DNA from: SIG480 sp045595605
GTDB lineage: Bacteria > Bacillota > Clostridia > Oscillospirales > JAAYXM01
Assembly (NCBI GenBank): GCA_045595605.1
Contig: JAZOAS010000149.1
Location: 13,189 to 77,188 of the forward strand
DNA length: 64,000 nt
Direction of reading: 5' to 3'
In this document: piece after piece, positions 1 to 8,387 of the stretch
Position numbering within the stretch: position 1 is the stretch's first letter
How the letters are laid out: the number at the start of each line of letters is the position of its first letter
Notes under the pieces: generated by a model
What the model was told of the DNA's origin: nothing
Databases searched by the model: none
What the model saw: only the letters and a program-made list of their open reading frames with translations
Made by a program: the position numbers and the translations under genes

Positions 1-314
1 CCGAGCCACAGATTCTCAGAGACCGAGCGTTTGAGCGCAAGCTCAAGCTCCTGGTGCACCATCGCAACTCCGCCGTCAAGCGCCTCTCTCGAGCTCTTGA
101 AGGAGACGGGCTTTCCCTCAAGAAAAATCTCCCCGCTATCCTGCGAATATATCCCGAAAAGGCACTTCATAAGCGTGCTTTTTCCCGCGCCGTTCTCGCC
201 CATAAGCGCGTGTACAGTTCCTCGGCGCACTTTTAACTCTGCTCCGTCAAGCGCCTTTACACCGGGAAAGCTTTTTGAGATGGAGCGCATCTCAAGAACA
301 ATATCATTTTCCAT
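1..314 (-). CDS. mglA: Sugar ABC transporter ATP-binding protein, N-terminal part (window edge)
   Basis: The first 104 residues of a carbohydrate ABC transporter ATPase are visible; the rest lies beyond the window edge. A Walker A motif (GENGAGKST, residues 39-47) and a Q-loop in the context HQELEL (Q88) are present. The QEL pattern is typical of the duplicated MglA/RbsA-type sugar ATPases. The start is the ATG at 314, six bases after the stop of the binding-protein gene, so the two are one operon. It should power import of the sugar captured by that lipoprotein. Which sugar is inferred from the neighbour, not from this fragment. Confidence 0.88.
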   Translation of the reverse strand, partial: MENDIVLEMRSISKSFPGVKALDGAELKVRRGTVHALMGENGAGKSTLMKCLFGIYSQDSGEIFLEGKPVSFKSSREALDGGVAMVHQELELALKRSVSENLWL

Positions 315-319
315 ATCAT

Positions 320-1384
320 TTATTTTCCTGTAAATATTCCGTACGGAATACGGATTTTTGATACATTGTCGTCAATATTCATATTTTCCGTTCCGTCCAT
401 TACATCCTTGCCCTCGCTTATATTCAGCGCAAGGTGAGCTATCGCCTTCGCCATACCCTCGGCGTCCTGCTTTATTGTTCCGCTCATCTTACCGTTTTTT
501 ATGAGCGATACTGCGGCATCCGTCGCGTCAACTCCGAAAACAGGGATGGTCTTTCCGCCCGTTGTGTTGTACCCCGCGGTATTGAGCGCAGTTATCGCGC
601 CCTCTGCCATTCCGTCGTTATTGCAGATGACGGTCTCAACCATATTCTTGCCGTTTTCCGTATATTCAGTGAGGATTGTCGTCATATATTCGTTCGCGGC
701 TGAGGCTGACCAGTTTCCGTTCTTATCTACAAGATACTTGTCACGGTTGTTTGGGTTATAAAACGAAAGCTCCGGTTTTCCGCCCTCGCGAAGAAGGCGG
801 TTTGCATCCTCAACGGCATACTTTGTTCTGTATTCCGCCTCGGCATTGCCCTCCTGCCCCTTAAACATTACATACGAAATCTTCCCGTCACCGTTTAAGT
901 CCGTCGCGTCGTAGTTCTCTAAAAGGAATTTTCCTATCATCTCACCCTGCATGTGTCCCGCCTCGGCGGCATCCGTACCTACAAAGGCGCACTTTTCATA
1001 GCTTGCAACGACATTGTCGGAGACCTCGCGATTGAAGAAAACAAGCGGGATATCCGCGGCTCTTGCCTGATTTACTATGGCGTATGCCGCGTCGTCAGAG
1101 CCCGTTTCAACAATGTTTACCACAAGCATAGTCGCGCCCTTTGTTATCGCCGTCTGCACCTGCTCCGCCTGGGTCGTCTGGCTTGAGTTTGAGTCATAGT
1201 CCTGATACTCAACGCCGATTGCCTCAAGCGCATTATCAAGCGACGCTCTTACCGTCGAGATATACGGGTCTGAATATGTGTAGTAAAAAACAGCGACCGA
1301 CTGTTTTTCTCCTCCGCCTTCCCCGCACCCGCAAAGGCCGAATACGAGGGTGGCTATAAGCGAAAATAAAAGAAATTTTTTCAT
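320..1384 (-). CDS. mglB: Galactose/glucose-type periplasmic-binding lipoprotein
   Basis: Substrate-binding protein of a sugar ABC transporter, anchored outside the membrane as a lipoprotein. The start at 1384 is preferred over an in-frame upstream codon because GGAGAGG sits just ahead of it and the signal peptide then begins MKKFLLFSL. The lipobox gives Cys20 as the mature N-terminus. The body has the type I sugar-binding fold, including an EF-hand-like loop (DLNGDGKISY) in the place where galactose/glucose-binding proteins hold calcium, followed by the conserved KGQEGNAEAEYRTKYA stretch. Length (354 aa) fits the family. It is followed by the ATPase gene. Galactose, glucose or methyl-galactoside is the likely ligand. 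Confidence 0.88.
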   Translation of the reverse strand: MKKFLLFSLIATLVFGLCGCGEGGGEKQSVAVFYYTYSDPYISTVRASLDNALEAIGVEYQDYDSNSSQTTQAEQVQTAITKGATMLVVNIVETGSDDAAYAIVNQARAADIPLVFFNREVSDNVVASYEKCAFVGTDAAEAGHMQGEMIGKFLLENYDATDLNGDGKISYVMFKGQEGNAEAEYRTKYAVEDANRLLREGGKPELSFYNPNNRDKYLVDKNGNWSASAANEYMTTILTEYTENGKNMVETVICNNDGMAEGAITALNTAGYNTTGGKTIPVFGVDATDAAVSLIKNGKMSGTIKQDAEGMAKAIAHLALNISEGKDVMDGTENMNIDDNVSKIRIPYGIFTGK

Positions 1385-1567
1385 TATTACCTCTCCTTTT
1401 TTTGCGTTTGTTTTCATTATGTCCCTAACTTGCGAGATGAATACAAAAAGACTAAAAAAAGATATTTTTGAAAACTCACCGTATAATCTTATATATAATA
1501 TACGAATAGTTTTCGCATTTTTAATGATTTTACGGCAATACTATCTTTTGAAAGGAGATTGATTATT

Positions 1568-2050
1568 ATGAAAAAAATTATTTTTTTACTTCTCGCGAGC
1601 TGCCTTTTGCTGACCGGCTGCGGTGAGGAGACAGGCACTACCGACGCCGGTGCATCCATGGCCCAGAACCAGCAGACAATGGCAAAATATTCTGACGATA
1701 ACTTGAGCTTTGACATCCCCGAATCGTGGCAGAAAAACTTTAAAGCCGTAACGCGCGATGTCGGTTCGTCCGGTAACACCTACCCGCAGACCGACTTCTA
1801 CTATACCGAGGGCGACCGCGACATCCGCCTTATGACAGTCGGAAAGTTTACGCGCGACCAGTGGGACAAGATGATGAGCGACGGCAAGGTTTCAGATTCT
1901 GCAATGCTCGGTGAGTCGGGCGACAAGAAGCATGTCTATTCTATCTTCTATGAGGACCACGACTATATAGAGGATAATATGCTCAAGGACTCGCTTACCA
2001 AGATTCGCGGCGAGGCAGAGGCGATGAGAGATAAGATGATGATAAAGTAG
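1568..2050 (+). CDS. Small lipoprotein of unknown function
   Basis: A 160-residue protein with a lipoprotein signal peptide (MKKIIFLLLASC, then LLTGC with Cys18 as the predicted lipidated residue). The start is the ATG at 1568, preceded by AAAGGAG; an in-frame TTG at 1559 is less likely. The mature part begins with a Ser/Thr/Gln-rich linker and then a compact domain with alternating charged and aromatic residues (around DNLSFDIPESWQKNF) resembling the small extracytoplasmic domains found in many Firmicutes lipoproteins. No catalytic motif was recognised. It lies alone between the divergent mgl operon and noc. Confidence 0.75.
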   Translation: MKKIIFLLLASCLLLTGCGEETGTTDAGASMAQNQQTMAKYSDDNLSFDIPESWQKNFKAVTRDVGSSGNTYPQTDFYYTEGDRDIRLMTVGKFTRDQWDKMMSDGKVSDSAMLGESGDKKHVYSIFYEDHDYIEDNMLKDSLTKIRGEAEAMRDKMMIK

Positions 2051-2056
2051 CGGAAT

Positions 2057-2100
2057 TTGTCGAGCGGTTTTTCTTCCAAATATTTCCATTTTATGGTAAA
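2057..2100 (+). promoter_or_regulatory. Candidate noc promoter region with a Spo0A-box-like site
   Basis: TTGTCGAG at 2057-2064 differs by one base from the Spo0A box TTGTCGAA. It is followed by TTCCAAATATTTCCA (2074-2088) and ATGGTAAACT, a plausible extended -10. The -35 (TTCCAA) is poor. The same 15-mer and a TGTCGAG occur ahead of spo0A at 58.26 kb. Functional assignment is inference. Confidence 0.3.
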
Positions 2101-2121
2101 CTCTTTTTGGAGGGGATTGCA

Positions 2122-2916
2122 ATGACAACAAAACGGGACAAGCTTACAAGGCGCGAGAAGATAGTTTATCTTCCGCTTTCAAAGATAGAAAGAAACCGCG
2201 ACCAGCCAAGGCGTCGGTTTGACTCAGAAAGCTTAAACGAGCTCGCCGCAAGCATTCGCGAAAACGGGCTCCTTCAGCCGATAACCGTACGGCAGGAAGG
2301 AAAGAGCTATATGCTCATATCAGGCGAGCGGCGCCTTCGCGCTTCTCACATCGCAGGAATCGACGAAATTCCCTGTATTATAATAGATGCAGAAAGAGAT
2401 GAGCTCGCGTCCCTTGCGCTTATCGAGAACTTACAGCGCGACGACCTGAATTTCTTTGAAGAAGCGCTCGGCATCTCTCGTTTTATAAAGCTTTCATCCC
2501 TTACTCAAGAACAGGCGGCGGAGAAGCTCGGAAAATCGCAGGCATCAATTTCAAACAAGCTCAGGCTTTTAAAGCTCGGAGACCGCGTCATCTCGTACCT
2601 TCTCTCTTTCTCGCTGACAGAGCGCCATGCCCGCGCACTTTTAAAGCTGAAGTCTGAAGAAGCGCGCATTTCGGCTCTTAATCACATCAAAGAGAACAAT
2701 CTCAATGTCGTTGAAGCTGAAAGCTATATTGACTCTCTCGTGAATCCGAAAAAGGCAGAGAAGCAAAACGAGCAGTATGTCATCCGCGATGTGCGCCTCT
2801 TTTACAATACGGTTGACCGCGCGCTTGAAACTATGCGCCGTTCAGGGCTAAAGGCCGATTTTTCAAAAGATGAAGACGAAAACGCGATAAATCTGCAAAT
2901 CAGGATTTTTAAATGA
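2122..2916 (+). CDS. noc: ParB-family nucleoid occlusion protein
   Basis: First of two ParB paralogues here (264 aa). The N-terminal ParB domain has the NRDQPRRRF box and the CTP-binding GERRLRAS motif (around residues 66-75). A central HTH follows (EQAAEKLGKSQASISNKLRLL) and then a C-terminal dimerisation region. Its position directly ahead of parA-parB matches noc of Firmicutes, which links DNA sites to the membrane and keeps the division septum off the nucleoid. The start is the ATG at 2122 after GGAGGGG. It lacks the amphipathic N-terminal helix of Bacillus Noc and begins with a very basic stretch, so a plain ParB-like role remains possible. Its stop codon lies inside the first parS-like palindrome. 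Confidence 0.8.
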   Translation: MTTKRDKLTRREKIVYLPLSKIERNRDQPRRRFDSESLNELAASIRENGLLQPITVRQEGKSYMLISGERRLRASHIAGIDEIPCIIIDAERDELASLALIENLQRDDLNFFEEALGISRFIKLSSLTQEQAAEKLGKSQASISNKLRLLKLGDRVISYLLSFSLTERHARALLKLKSEEARISALNHIKENNLNVVEAESYIDSLVNPKKAEKQNEQYVIRDVRLFYNTVDRALETMRRSGLKADFSKDEDENAINLQIRIFK

Positions 2917-2940
2917 ATGTTCCATGTGGAACATTCATTT
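2911..2940. promoter_or_regulatory. parS: parS-like site 1 in a 30-bp palindrome
   Basis: TGTTCCATGTGGAACA (2918-2933) matches the ParB centromere pattern TGTTNCACGTGNAACA except that the central CG reads TG. The symmetry extends to a 30-bp palindrome (2911-2940) broken only at the centre, and includes the noc stop codon. Confidence 0.75.
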
Positions 2941-2944
2941 TGCG

Positions 2945-2987
2945 ACAAAAAGAGATTTGTTCCACATGGAACATTTCTCTTTTTTTG
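2945..2987. promoter_or_regulatory. parS: parS-like site 2 embedded in a terminator-like hairpin
   Basis: TGTTCCACATGGAACA (2958-2973) is the exact reverse complement of site 1, with the central CG reading CA. It is flanked by AAAAAGAGA and TCTCTTTTTTT, so the same bases form a hairpin ending in a T-run, usable as a terminator for noc on the plus strand. Confidence 0.72.
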
Positions 2988-2989
2988 TG

Positions 2990-3018
2990 TTGCACAAAGG
3001 GGAATAAAGTGGTATAAT
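2990..3018 (+). promoter_or_regulatory. Promoter of parA-parB
   Basis: TTGCAC (2990-2995), a 17-bp spacer and TATAAT (3013-3018) with TGG just ahead of the -10. It lies immediately after parS-like site 2, about 38 bp before the parA start, so ParB/Noc bound at the sites could affect it. Confidence 0.7.
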
Positions 3019-3055
3019 TATACTCAGTAAACTATAATCAGGCGGTGAGAAGTAA

Positions 3056-3826
3056 ATGGCTAAGATTTTTGCTGTGGCAAACCAGAAGGGCGGAGTCGGA
3101 AAGACTACGACCTGTGTTAACCTTGCCGCATCGCTTCATTCGCTTAAAAAACGGGTGCTTCTCGTTGATATGGACCCTCAGGGTCATTCGAGCATCGGCT
3201 TCGGCGCGAATAAGCGCGACGAGCTCCCGACAGCTTATGACCTTATAATAAACTCCACCCCTATTTCTCACGTTATACGGAAAACGCCTTACGGCGACCT
3301 TCTCCCCGCAAGCACAAACCTTGCCGCGGCTGAAGTTGAACTCGTTTCCGTTGCAAACCGCCACTTTATTCTCCGCGATGCTCTAAGCGAAGTTGCGGAT
3401 AAATACGACTTTATCATAATTGACTGCCCGCCGTCGCTCGGTATGTTGACTATCAACTCTCTCTGTGCGGCAAACTCGGTTATTGTCCCTGTAGATTGCG
3501 GTTTCTACGCGCTCGAAGGTCTTTCCGCGCTCACGGGAACGATGTCAACTATCAAAAAGTCGCTTAATCCCGAGCTTGACATCGAGGGTGTTCTGCTCAC
3601 GATGTTTGATTCGAGAACGAACCTTTCAGTGCAAATTGCACAGGAAATCAAGCGTTTCTTTCCAAAAAAGGTCTTTACTACGACGATTCCGAGAAATGTA
3701 AGGCTTGCCGAAGCTCCGAGCCACGGCAAACCCGTTATGGAATATGACCGTCACTCGCGCGGGGCAGAATGTTATATGAACCTTGCCGCAGAAATCATCA
3801 AGAAACACAAAAAGGAGGCTCTTTAA
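3056..3826 (+). CDS. parA: ParA-family chromosome partitioning ATPase
   Basis: A 256-residue deviant-Walker ATPase that works with ParB and parS in origin segregation and regulation of replication initiation (Soj in Bacillus). The deviant Walker A is KGGVGKTT (residues 11-18) with the signature lysine K11. The Walker A' region DCPPSLG and the later block VPRNVRLAEAPSHGKP-like sequence (IPRNVRLAEAPSHGKP here) are typical of chromosomal ParA. It begins with the ATG at 3056 and its stop abuts the parB start, so the two are translationally linked. Its own promoter lies just upstream. Confidence 0.93.
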   Translation: MAKIFAVANQKGGVGKTTTCVNLAASLHSLKKRVLLVDMDPQGHSSIGFGANKRDELPTAYDLIINSTPISHVIRKTPYGDLLPASTNLAAAEVELVSVANRHFILRDALSEVADKYDFIIIDCPPSLGMLTINSLCAANSVIVPVDCGFYALEGLSALTGTMSTIKKSLNPELDIEGVLLTMFDSRTNLSVQIAQEIKRFFPKKVFTTTIPRNVRLAEAPSHGKPVMEYDRHSRGAECYMNLAAEIIKKHKKEAL

Positions 3827-4693
3827 ATGGCTAAAAAAGGGCTTGGCAAAGGGCTTGACGCCTTATTTGTAAGCGATCTCAACGCGACCTCCGAAATCTC
3901 CGAACAGCCTAAAGAAACCGAAATCAGAATTACCGATATCGACCCGAACAAAGCTCAGCCGAGAAAGCTTTTCTTCGACGATTCACTCGAAGAGCTTGCA
4001 GAATCCATAAGAACTCACGGAATATTGCAGCCTCTCGCTCTTCGTCGCCGCGAAAACGGAAGATACCAGATTATCGCGGGTGAGCGCCGCTTCCGCGCCG
4101 CAAAGCGCGCAGGGCTCAGCTCTGTTCCCGCCGTTATAATTGAAGCTGACGACCGCGAGGTTGCTGAGCTTGCGCTTATCGAGAACTTACAGCGCGAGGA
4201 CTTAAACCCCGTCGAAGAAGCAGAGGGAATCAAAGCTCTGCTCGATGAATATAATCTCACACAGGAGCAGGCGGCAGAACGCCTTGGAAAATCCCGTTCA
4301 ACGCTCACGAATATGCTCCGTCTCCTCGCTCTCTCCCCCGGCGCGCTTGCTTATCTCCGCGAAGGCAAGATTGAGCGCGGTCACGCAAAGGTTTTACTTG
4401 CGCTTGACCCCGAAAAGCAAGAGGAGGCCGCCGCAATAGTTTATGACAACAGCCTCAATGTCCGTCAGACCGAGGCTCTTGTAAAAAAGCTCTCAGCAAG
4501 CGAGGCTACACCGACGAAGGATGCGGAAACCGTAGCGGTTGACTATATCGCGGCTCTTGAGCGCGACCTCACAAAGTCGCTTGGCAGAAAGGTTCGCGTG
4601 CATCACGGTAAGCGCCGCGGAAAGCTTGAGCTTGAATATTACGGAAACGACGATTTGGAGCTTCTTATCAAAGCTCTCGGCCGCATAAAGTAG
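3827..4693 (+). CDS. parB: Chromosome partitioning protein ParB (Spo0J)
   Basis: A 288-residue CTP-dependent DNA clamp loaded at parS. The N-terminus MAKKGLGKGLDALF is the characteristic ParA-contact segment of chromosomal ParB. The CTP-binding box GERRFRAA lies near residues 86-93. It is followed by ALIENLQREDLNPVEEA, an HTH (QAAERLGKSRSTLTNML) and a basic C-terminal dimerisation domain. It directly follows parA with no gap. The paralogue noc lies 0.9 kb upstream; the two share the central domains but differ in the N-terminus, which supports the division of roles. Confidence 0.93.
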   Translation: MAKKGLGKGLDALFVSDLNATSEISEQPKETEIRITDIDPNKAQPRKLFFDDSLEELAESIRTHGILQPLALRRRENGRYQIIAGERRFRAAKRAGLSSVPAVIIEADDREVAELALIENLQREDLNPVEEAEGIKALLDEYNLTQEQAAERLGKSRSTLTNMLRLLALSPGALAYLREGKIERGHAKVLLALDPEKQEEAAAIVYDNSLNVRQTEALVKKLSASEATPTKDAETVAVDYIAALERDLTKSLGRKVRVHHGKRRGKLELEYYGNDDLELLIKALGRIK

Positions 4694-4703
4694 GAGGCTT
4701 CCC

Positions 4704-5147
4704 ATGAACGAAACTCAGAAGAATACGAAGCGCTCGCTTGTGATATACTGCATCTCGATTTTTATCTGTGCAGTTGCTATCATCCTTCTCGCTTCTTTCT
4801 CGCAGGCAAGAATTACCCGCGAAGCTGACGCTATAAAAGATAGGCTTGCATCAGCCGAAACCCTTGCCGCAGACAGCAAAACCCGTCTTGACGCGGTTAT
4901 GACCGAAAACACACGCCTTACAGACAAAGTAAAGGCCCTCACAACAGAGAACGACGACCTGAAAATTTACAAAGAAAAGGCTTCAAAGCACCTTGAGGCA
5001 GAGAAAAAGCTCAACCATCTTCTCTCCTTAAAATTGCAGAAGAAGACAAACTCACTAAAAATCGCAAAAAAGGCATTCGACGAGGCAGGATATGTTGATT
5101 TCCTCTCTCCCGACAGCCTTACAGTATATAATAATTACATCAAATAA
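4704..5147 (+). CDS. Membrane-anchored coiled-coil protein, unknown function
   Basis: A 147-residue protein with a short basic N-terminus, one membrane helix (about residues 12-30) and then a long charged stretch (about 32-115) rich in Ala, Leu, Lys and Glu with heptad character, predicted as a coiled coil. This is the layout of small septum- or envelope-associated factors such as FtsB/FtsL-like proteins, but no family motif was recognised. It starts 10 bases after the parB stop with GGAGG ahead of the ATG and lies between parB and serS, so it is probably co-transcribed with the partition genes. Confidence 0.75.
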   Translation: MNETQKNTKRSLVIYCISIFICAVAIILLASFSQARITREADAIKDRLASAETLAADSKTRLDAVMTENTRLTDKVKALTTENDDLKIYKEKASKHLEAEKKLNHLLSLKLQKKTNSLKIAKKAFDEAGYVDFLSPDSLTVYNNYIK

Positions 5148-5163
5148 AGGAAAGTGAACAAAA

Positions 5164-6441
5164 ATGCTCGATATTAAAGTAATCAGAGACAATCCGGAAA
5201 AAGTCAAAGCGGCTCTCAACCGCCGTTGTAAAGACTATTCTGCAGAGGTTGACCGCGTCCTTGAGCTTGATACCCGCCGTCGCGAAATCATCGGCAAGAG
5301 CGAGGCTATCAAGGCTACTCAGAACGCTGAAAGCAAGAAGATTCCGCTTCTCAAGAAGGCGGGAGAGGACACAACAGCTATCTTCGCTGAGCTTAAAAAG
5401 CTTGCAGACGAAATCAAGGAGCTTGAAGGCGAGCTCAAAACTGTTGAAGACGAGCTCAACACAGCTCTCCTCGTTATCCCGAACACTCCGAATGACTCTA
5501 TCCCCGACGGCCCCGACTCTGACTCAAATGTCGAGATAAGACGCGACGGAACTCCGCGCAAGTTTGACTTCGAGCCGCAGGCTCACTGGGATATCGGCGA
5601 GAACCTCGGAATCCTCGACCCGACTACTGCCGCAAAGGTTACGGGCGCTCGCTTCCACTTCTATAAGGGCGCAGGCGCGGCTCTTGAGCGCGCAGTCATC
5701 AACTTCTACCTCGATACACACACAAGCCGCGGATATACCGAAGTTTTCCCGCCGTTTATGGTAAACCGCGCATCTATGACAGGTACAGGTCAGCTTCCGA
5801 AGTTCGAGGAGGACGCTTTCCACCTCGGCCGCGAGGATTACTTCCTCATCCCGACAGCTGAAGTTCCGGTTACCAATATGCACCGCAGCGACATCCTTGA
5901 CGGCGAGAACCTTCCGATAAAGTACTGCGCATACTCCGCTTGCTTCCGTGCAGAAGCAGGAAGCGCGGGTCGCGACACTCGCGGTCTTATCCGTCAGCAC
6001 CAGTTCAACAAGGTTGAGCTTGTTAAGTTTGCTAACCCCGCAAACTCATACGATGAGCTTGAGTCTCTCACAAACGATGCTGAGTTCGTCCTTAAGTCTC
6101 TCGGACTTCCCTACCGCGTTGTATGCCTCTGCGCAGGTGACCTCGGCTTCTCCTCTGCTATGACATATGACATCGAAGTATGGATGCCGTCATACGACAG
6201 ATACCTTGAAATCTCCTCTTGTTCAAACTTTGAGGACTACCAGGCTCGCCGCGCATCTATCCGCTTCAGGGAAGAGGCAGGCGCAAAGCCCCAGCTTCTC
6301 CATACGCTCAACGGTTCAGGCGTTGCTATCGGCAGAACGGTTGCAGCTATCCTCGAAAACTACCAGAACGCTGACGGCTCCGTTACTATTCCTGAAGTCC
6401 TCCGCAAGTACATGGGCGGCAGAGAAAAGATCGAAAAGTAA
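5164..6441 (+). CDS. serS: Seryl-tRNA synthetase
   Basis: Class II synthetase that charges tRNA-Ser with serine (425 aa, normal length). The N-terminal antiparallel coiled-coil arm (about residues 30-100) is followed by the catalytic core. Motif 2 is visible as FRAEAGSAGRDTRGLIRQHQF and motif 3 as NGSGVAIGRTVAAILENYQ with its invariant arginine. The start is MLDIKVIRDNPE after AGGAAAGTG. It ends the plus-strand run that starts at noc and is closed by hairpins facing the pot operon. No T-box leader was seen in the 16-bp gap upstream. Confidence 0.96.
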   Translation: MLDIKVIRDNPEKVKAALNRRCKDYSAEVDRVLELDTRRREIIGKSEAIKATQNAESKKIPLLKKAGEDTTAIFAELKKLADEIKELEGELKTVEDELNTALLVIPNTPNDSIPDGPDSDSNVEIRRDGTPRKFDFEPQAHWDIGENLGILDPTTAAKVTGARFHFYKGAGAALERAVINFYLDTHTSRGYTEVFPPFMVNRASMTGTGQLPKFEEDAFHLGREDYFLIPTAEVPVTNMHRSDILDGENLPIKYCAYSACFRAEAGSAGRDTRGLIRQHQFNKVELVKFANPANSYDELESLTNDAEFVLKSLGLPYRVVCLCAGDLGFSSAMTYDIEVWMPSYDRYLEISSCSNFEDYQARRASIRFREEAGAKPQLLHTLNGSGVAIGRTVAAILENYQNADGSVTIPEVLRKYMGGREKIEK

Positions 6442-6477
6442 TTACAATTCGTATAATTAGTATAACATAATACGGTT

Positions 6478-6572
6478 TATAATCAGAAACACCGCCAATC
6501 GGCGGTGTTTCTGATTATATTAGTCGGTTTATCTCTTATCTAAAAAAGCACCGCCGAAGCGGTGCTTTTTTT
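6478..6572. terminator. Two hairpins closing serS and potD
   Basis: A 40-bp palindrome (about 6478-6517, stem core CACCGCC/GGCGGTG) is followed by a second hairpin, AAAAAAGCACCGC with GCGGTGCTTTTTTT (6542-6572). The second has A- and T-runs on both sides and overlaps the potD stop codon, so it can end transcription from both directions. Confidence 0.85.
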
Positions 6573-7599
6573 AACCCATACTTGCCTTAATCTCTGTCCA
6601 GAGCTCGTCGTAAATCTTTGTTTTCTCGCCGAGAGAAGAGAAGATTTCAAGGTCGTACTTTGTTACATCGGGGTATGCTGTCGGGTCTTTTCCTGCCTCG
6701 CCCATAAGCTCGCGCGCCGGAGTTGACGGTGAGGAGTAGCCGATGTACTCAGCATTCTTTGCCGCGATGTCCGGGCGGCACATAAAGTTTATAAACTTCT
6801 CAGCAGCTGCCTTGTTCTTGCAGTTTGCCGGAATACACATCGAATCGAAGAAGATGTTTGAGCCTTCCTTCGGGATTACATACTCAAGGTCTTCGTTATA
6901 GCCCTTGCAGTAAACCGCGTCACCCGCATACACGAGCGCAAGCGCCGCTTCCCCGCCTATCATCTTGTCCTTTACCTCATCTACTACCCAGGTGAGAACG
7001 AGCGGACACTGGTCGATAAGCTTCTGCTTTGCTTCAGAAAGCGCCTTTTCTTCAAGAGTGTTTAAGCTGTATCCGAGATACTTGAGCGCAATACCGATAG
7101 CGTCGCGCTGGCTGTTCATCATGATGATGTTCTTTTCGTACTTACTATCCCACAAAGCACCCCAGCTGTCAATCGGGCCGTCAACCATCGTCTTATTATA
7201 AAGGATACCGACGGTTCCCCATGTATAAGGGACGGAAAACTTGTTTTCGGGGTCGAATGAGAGGTTCTTATACGCATCGTCTATCGCCGAGTAGTTTGTG
7301 ATGTTCGCAAAATCAATCGGCGCGAGAAGGTCCTCTTCAATCATTCTCTCAATCATATAGTCCGACGGGATGAGGACATCGTATGCGTTGTTTGAGTTTT
7401 TGACTTTTGTGTACATATCCTCGTTTGTCTCGAACATCTCGTATATAACGCGGATATTCTCCTCTTCCTCGAACTGGTCGATTACGCCCGGAGCAATATA
7501 GTCGCCCCAGTTATAAACCCTTACAACCTCGCGGTCATCACCGCAGGATGAAAGAAGAAGGCACATTACCGCAAGAAACGCAAGAAGAACTTTTTTCAT
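6571..7599 (-). CDS. potD: Spermidine/putrescine-binding lipoprotein
   Basis: Extracytoplasmic binding protein of the polyamine ABC transporter (342 aa). The signal peptide MKKVLLAFLAVM ends in the lipobox LSSC with Cys19. The mature part starts REVVRVYNWGDYIAPG, the classic PotD/PotF opening, and includes the SDYMIERM and VPYTWGTVGILYNK segments of the ligand cleft. It is the last gene of the xre-potABCD operon; its start overlaps the potC stop by four bases. The specific polyamine cannot be told from sequence alone. Confidence 0.94.
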   Translation of the reverse strand: MKKVLLAFLAVMCLLLSSCGDDREVVRVYNWGDYIAPGVIDQFEEEENIRVIYEMFETNEDMYTKVKNSNNAYDVLIPSDYMIERMIEEDLLAPIDFANITNYSAIDDAYKNLSFDPENKFSVPYTWGTVGILYNKTMVDGPIDSWGALWDSKYEKNIIMMNSQRDAIGIALKYLGYSLNTLEEKALSEAKQKLIDQCPLVLTWVVDEVKDKMIGGEAALALVYAGDAVYCKGYNEDLEYVIPKEGSNIFFDSMCIPANCKNKAAAEKFINFMCRPDIAAKNAEYIGYSSPSTPARELMGEAGKDPTAYPDVTKYDLEIFSSLGEKTKIYDELWTEIKASMG

Positions 7600-8387
7600 A
7601 TTCTTATCCCCTTTTTCTTTTCTTTTTCTTTCTTTACTGCTCCGAAGTTTGCAAGAAGCAGAATTACAAAGATAACTGTGAACATAATGGTCGAAAGCGC
7701 GTTGATTTCAGGCTTTATTCCCCTCTTTGCCATTGTGTATATTGAGATTGAGAGGTTGCTTACGCCGTTTCCGGTCGTAAAGAAGCTTATGATAAAGTCG
7801 TCAATCGACATTGTAAGCGCAAGCAGAAAGCCTGTTCCGATACCCGGCAGAAGCTCCGGGAAAATAACCCGCCAAAACGAGTTCCACGGCGTACAGCCGA
7901 GGTCCTGAGCCGCATCGTACAAGCTCCAGTCAAGCTGGCGAACTTTCGGGAGCACGCTTAGTATTACATAAGGAATACAGAAGGTTATGTGCGAAATCAG
8001 CATCGTGAAGAAGCCAAGGTCAAGCCCCATAAGCGTAAACAAGAGCATGAGCGAGACGCCCGTAACGATTTCCGCATTTAGCATCGGGATGTACGCAAGC
8101 GAGAGGACGATTGACCCGCCGCGAGAACCGCGCATACCAAGTCCGTACGCCGCCATAGAGCCGATAACCGTCGCAATAAGTGCGGCAAGAAGACCGCAGA
8201 GGAGTGTGGTATAGAGCGCTGACATAATCGCATCGTTTGAGAAGAGCTGACGGTACCAGTCGAGCGTAAAGCCCTTCCAGACAGCGCGTGACTTTGACTC
8301 GTTGAACGAATAGACCATAAGAACAGCTATCGGAGCATACAAAAACGCAAGAACGAGACCGATGTAAACCTTTGAAAGCTTTTTCAT
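7596..8387 (-). CDS. potC: Spermidine/putrescine ABC transporter permease PotC
   Basis: Inner-membrane subunit of the polyamine importer (263 aa) with about six transmembrane helices. It opens with MKKLSKVYIGLVLAFLYAPI, typical of PotC/PotI, and carries the cytoplasmic EAA loop that contacts the ATPase (DAAQDLGCTPWNSFWRVIFP). The C-terminus is Lys-rich. It overlaps potB (upstream) and potD (downstream) by four bases each, so the three are translationally coupled. Confidence 0.94.
   Translation of the reverse strand: MKKLSKVYIGLVLAFLYAPIAVLMVYSFNESKSRAVWKGFTLDWYRQLFSNDAIMSALYTTLLCGLLAALIATVIGSMAAYGLGMRGSRGGSIVLSLAYIPMLNAEIVTGVSLMLLFTLMGLDLGFFTMLISHITFCIPYVILSVLPKVRQLDWSLYDAAQDLGCTPWNSFWRVIFPELLPGIGTGFLLALTMSIDDFIISFFTTGNGVSNLSISIYTMAKRGIKPEINALSTIMFTVIFVILLLANFGAVKKEKEKKKGIRI

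Noticed and set aside
2107..4693. Two parB genes as a recent duplication
   Set aside because: They differ in their N-termini and order matches noc-parA-parB of many Firmicutes, so two distinct paralogues are the simpler reading.
5148..5163. T-box leader ahead of serS
   Set aside because: The gap is 16 bases and holds only the ribosome site.
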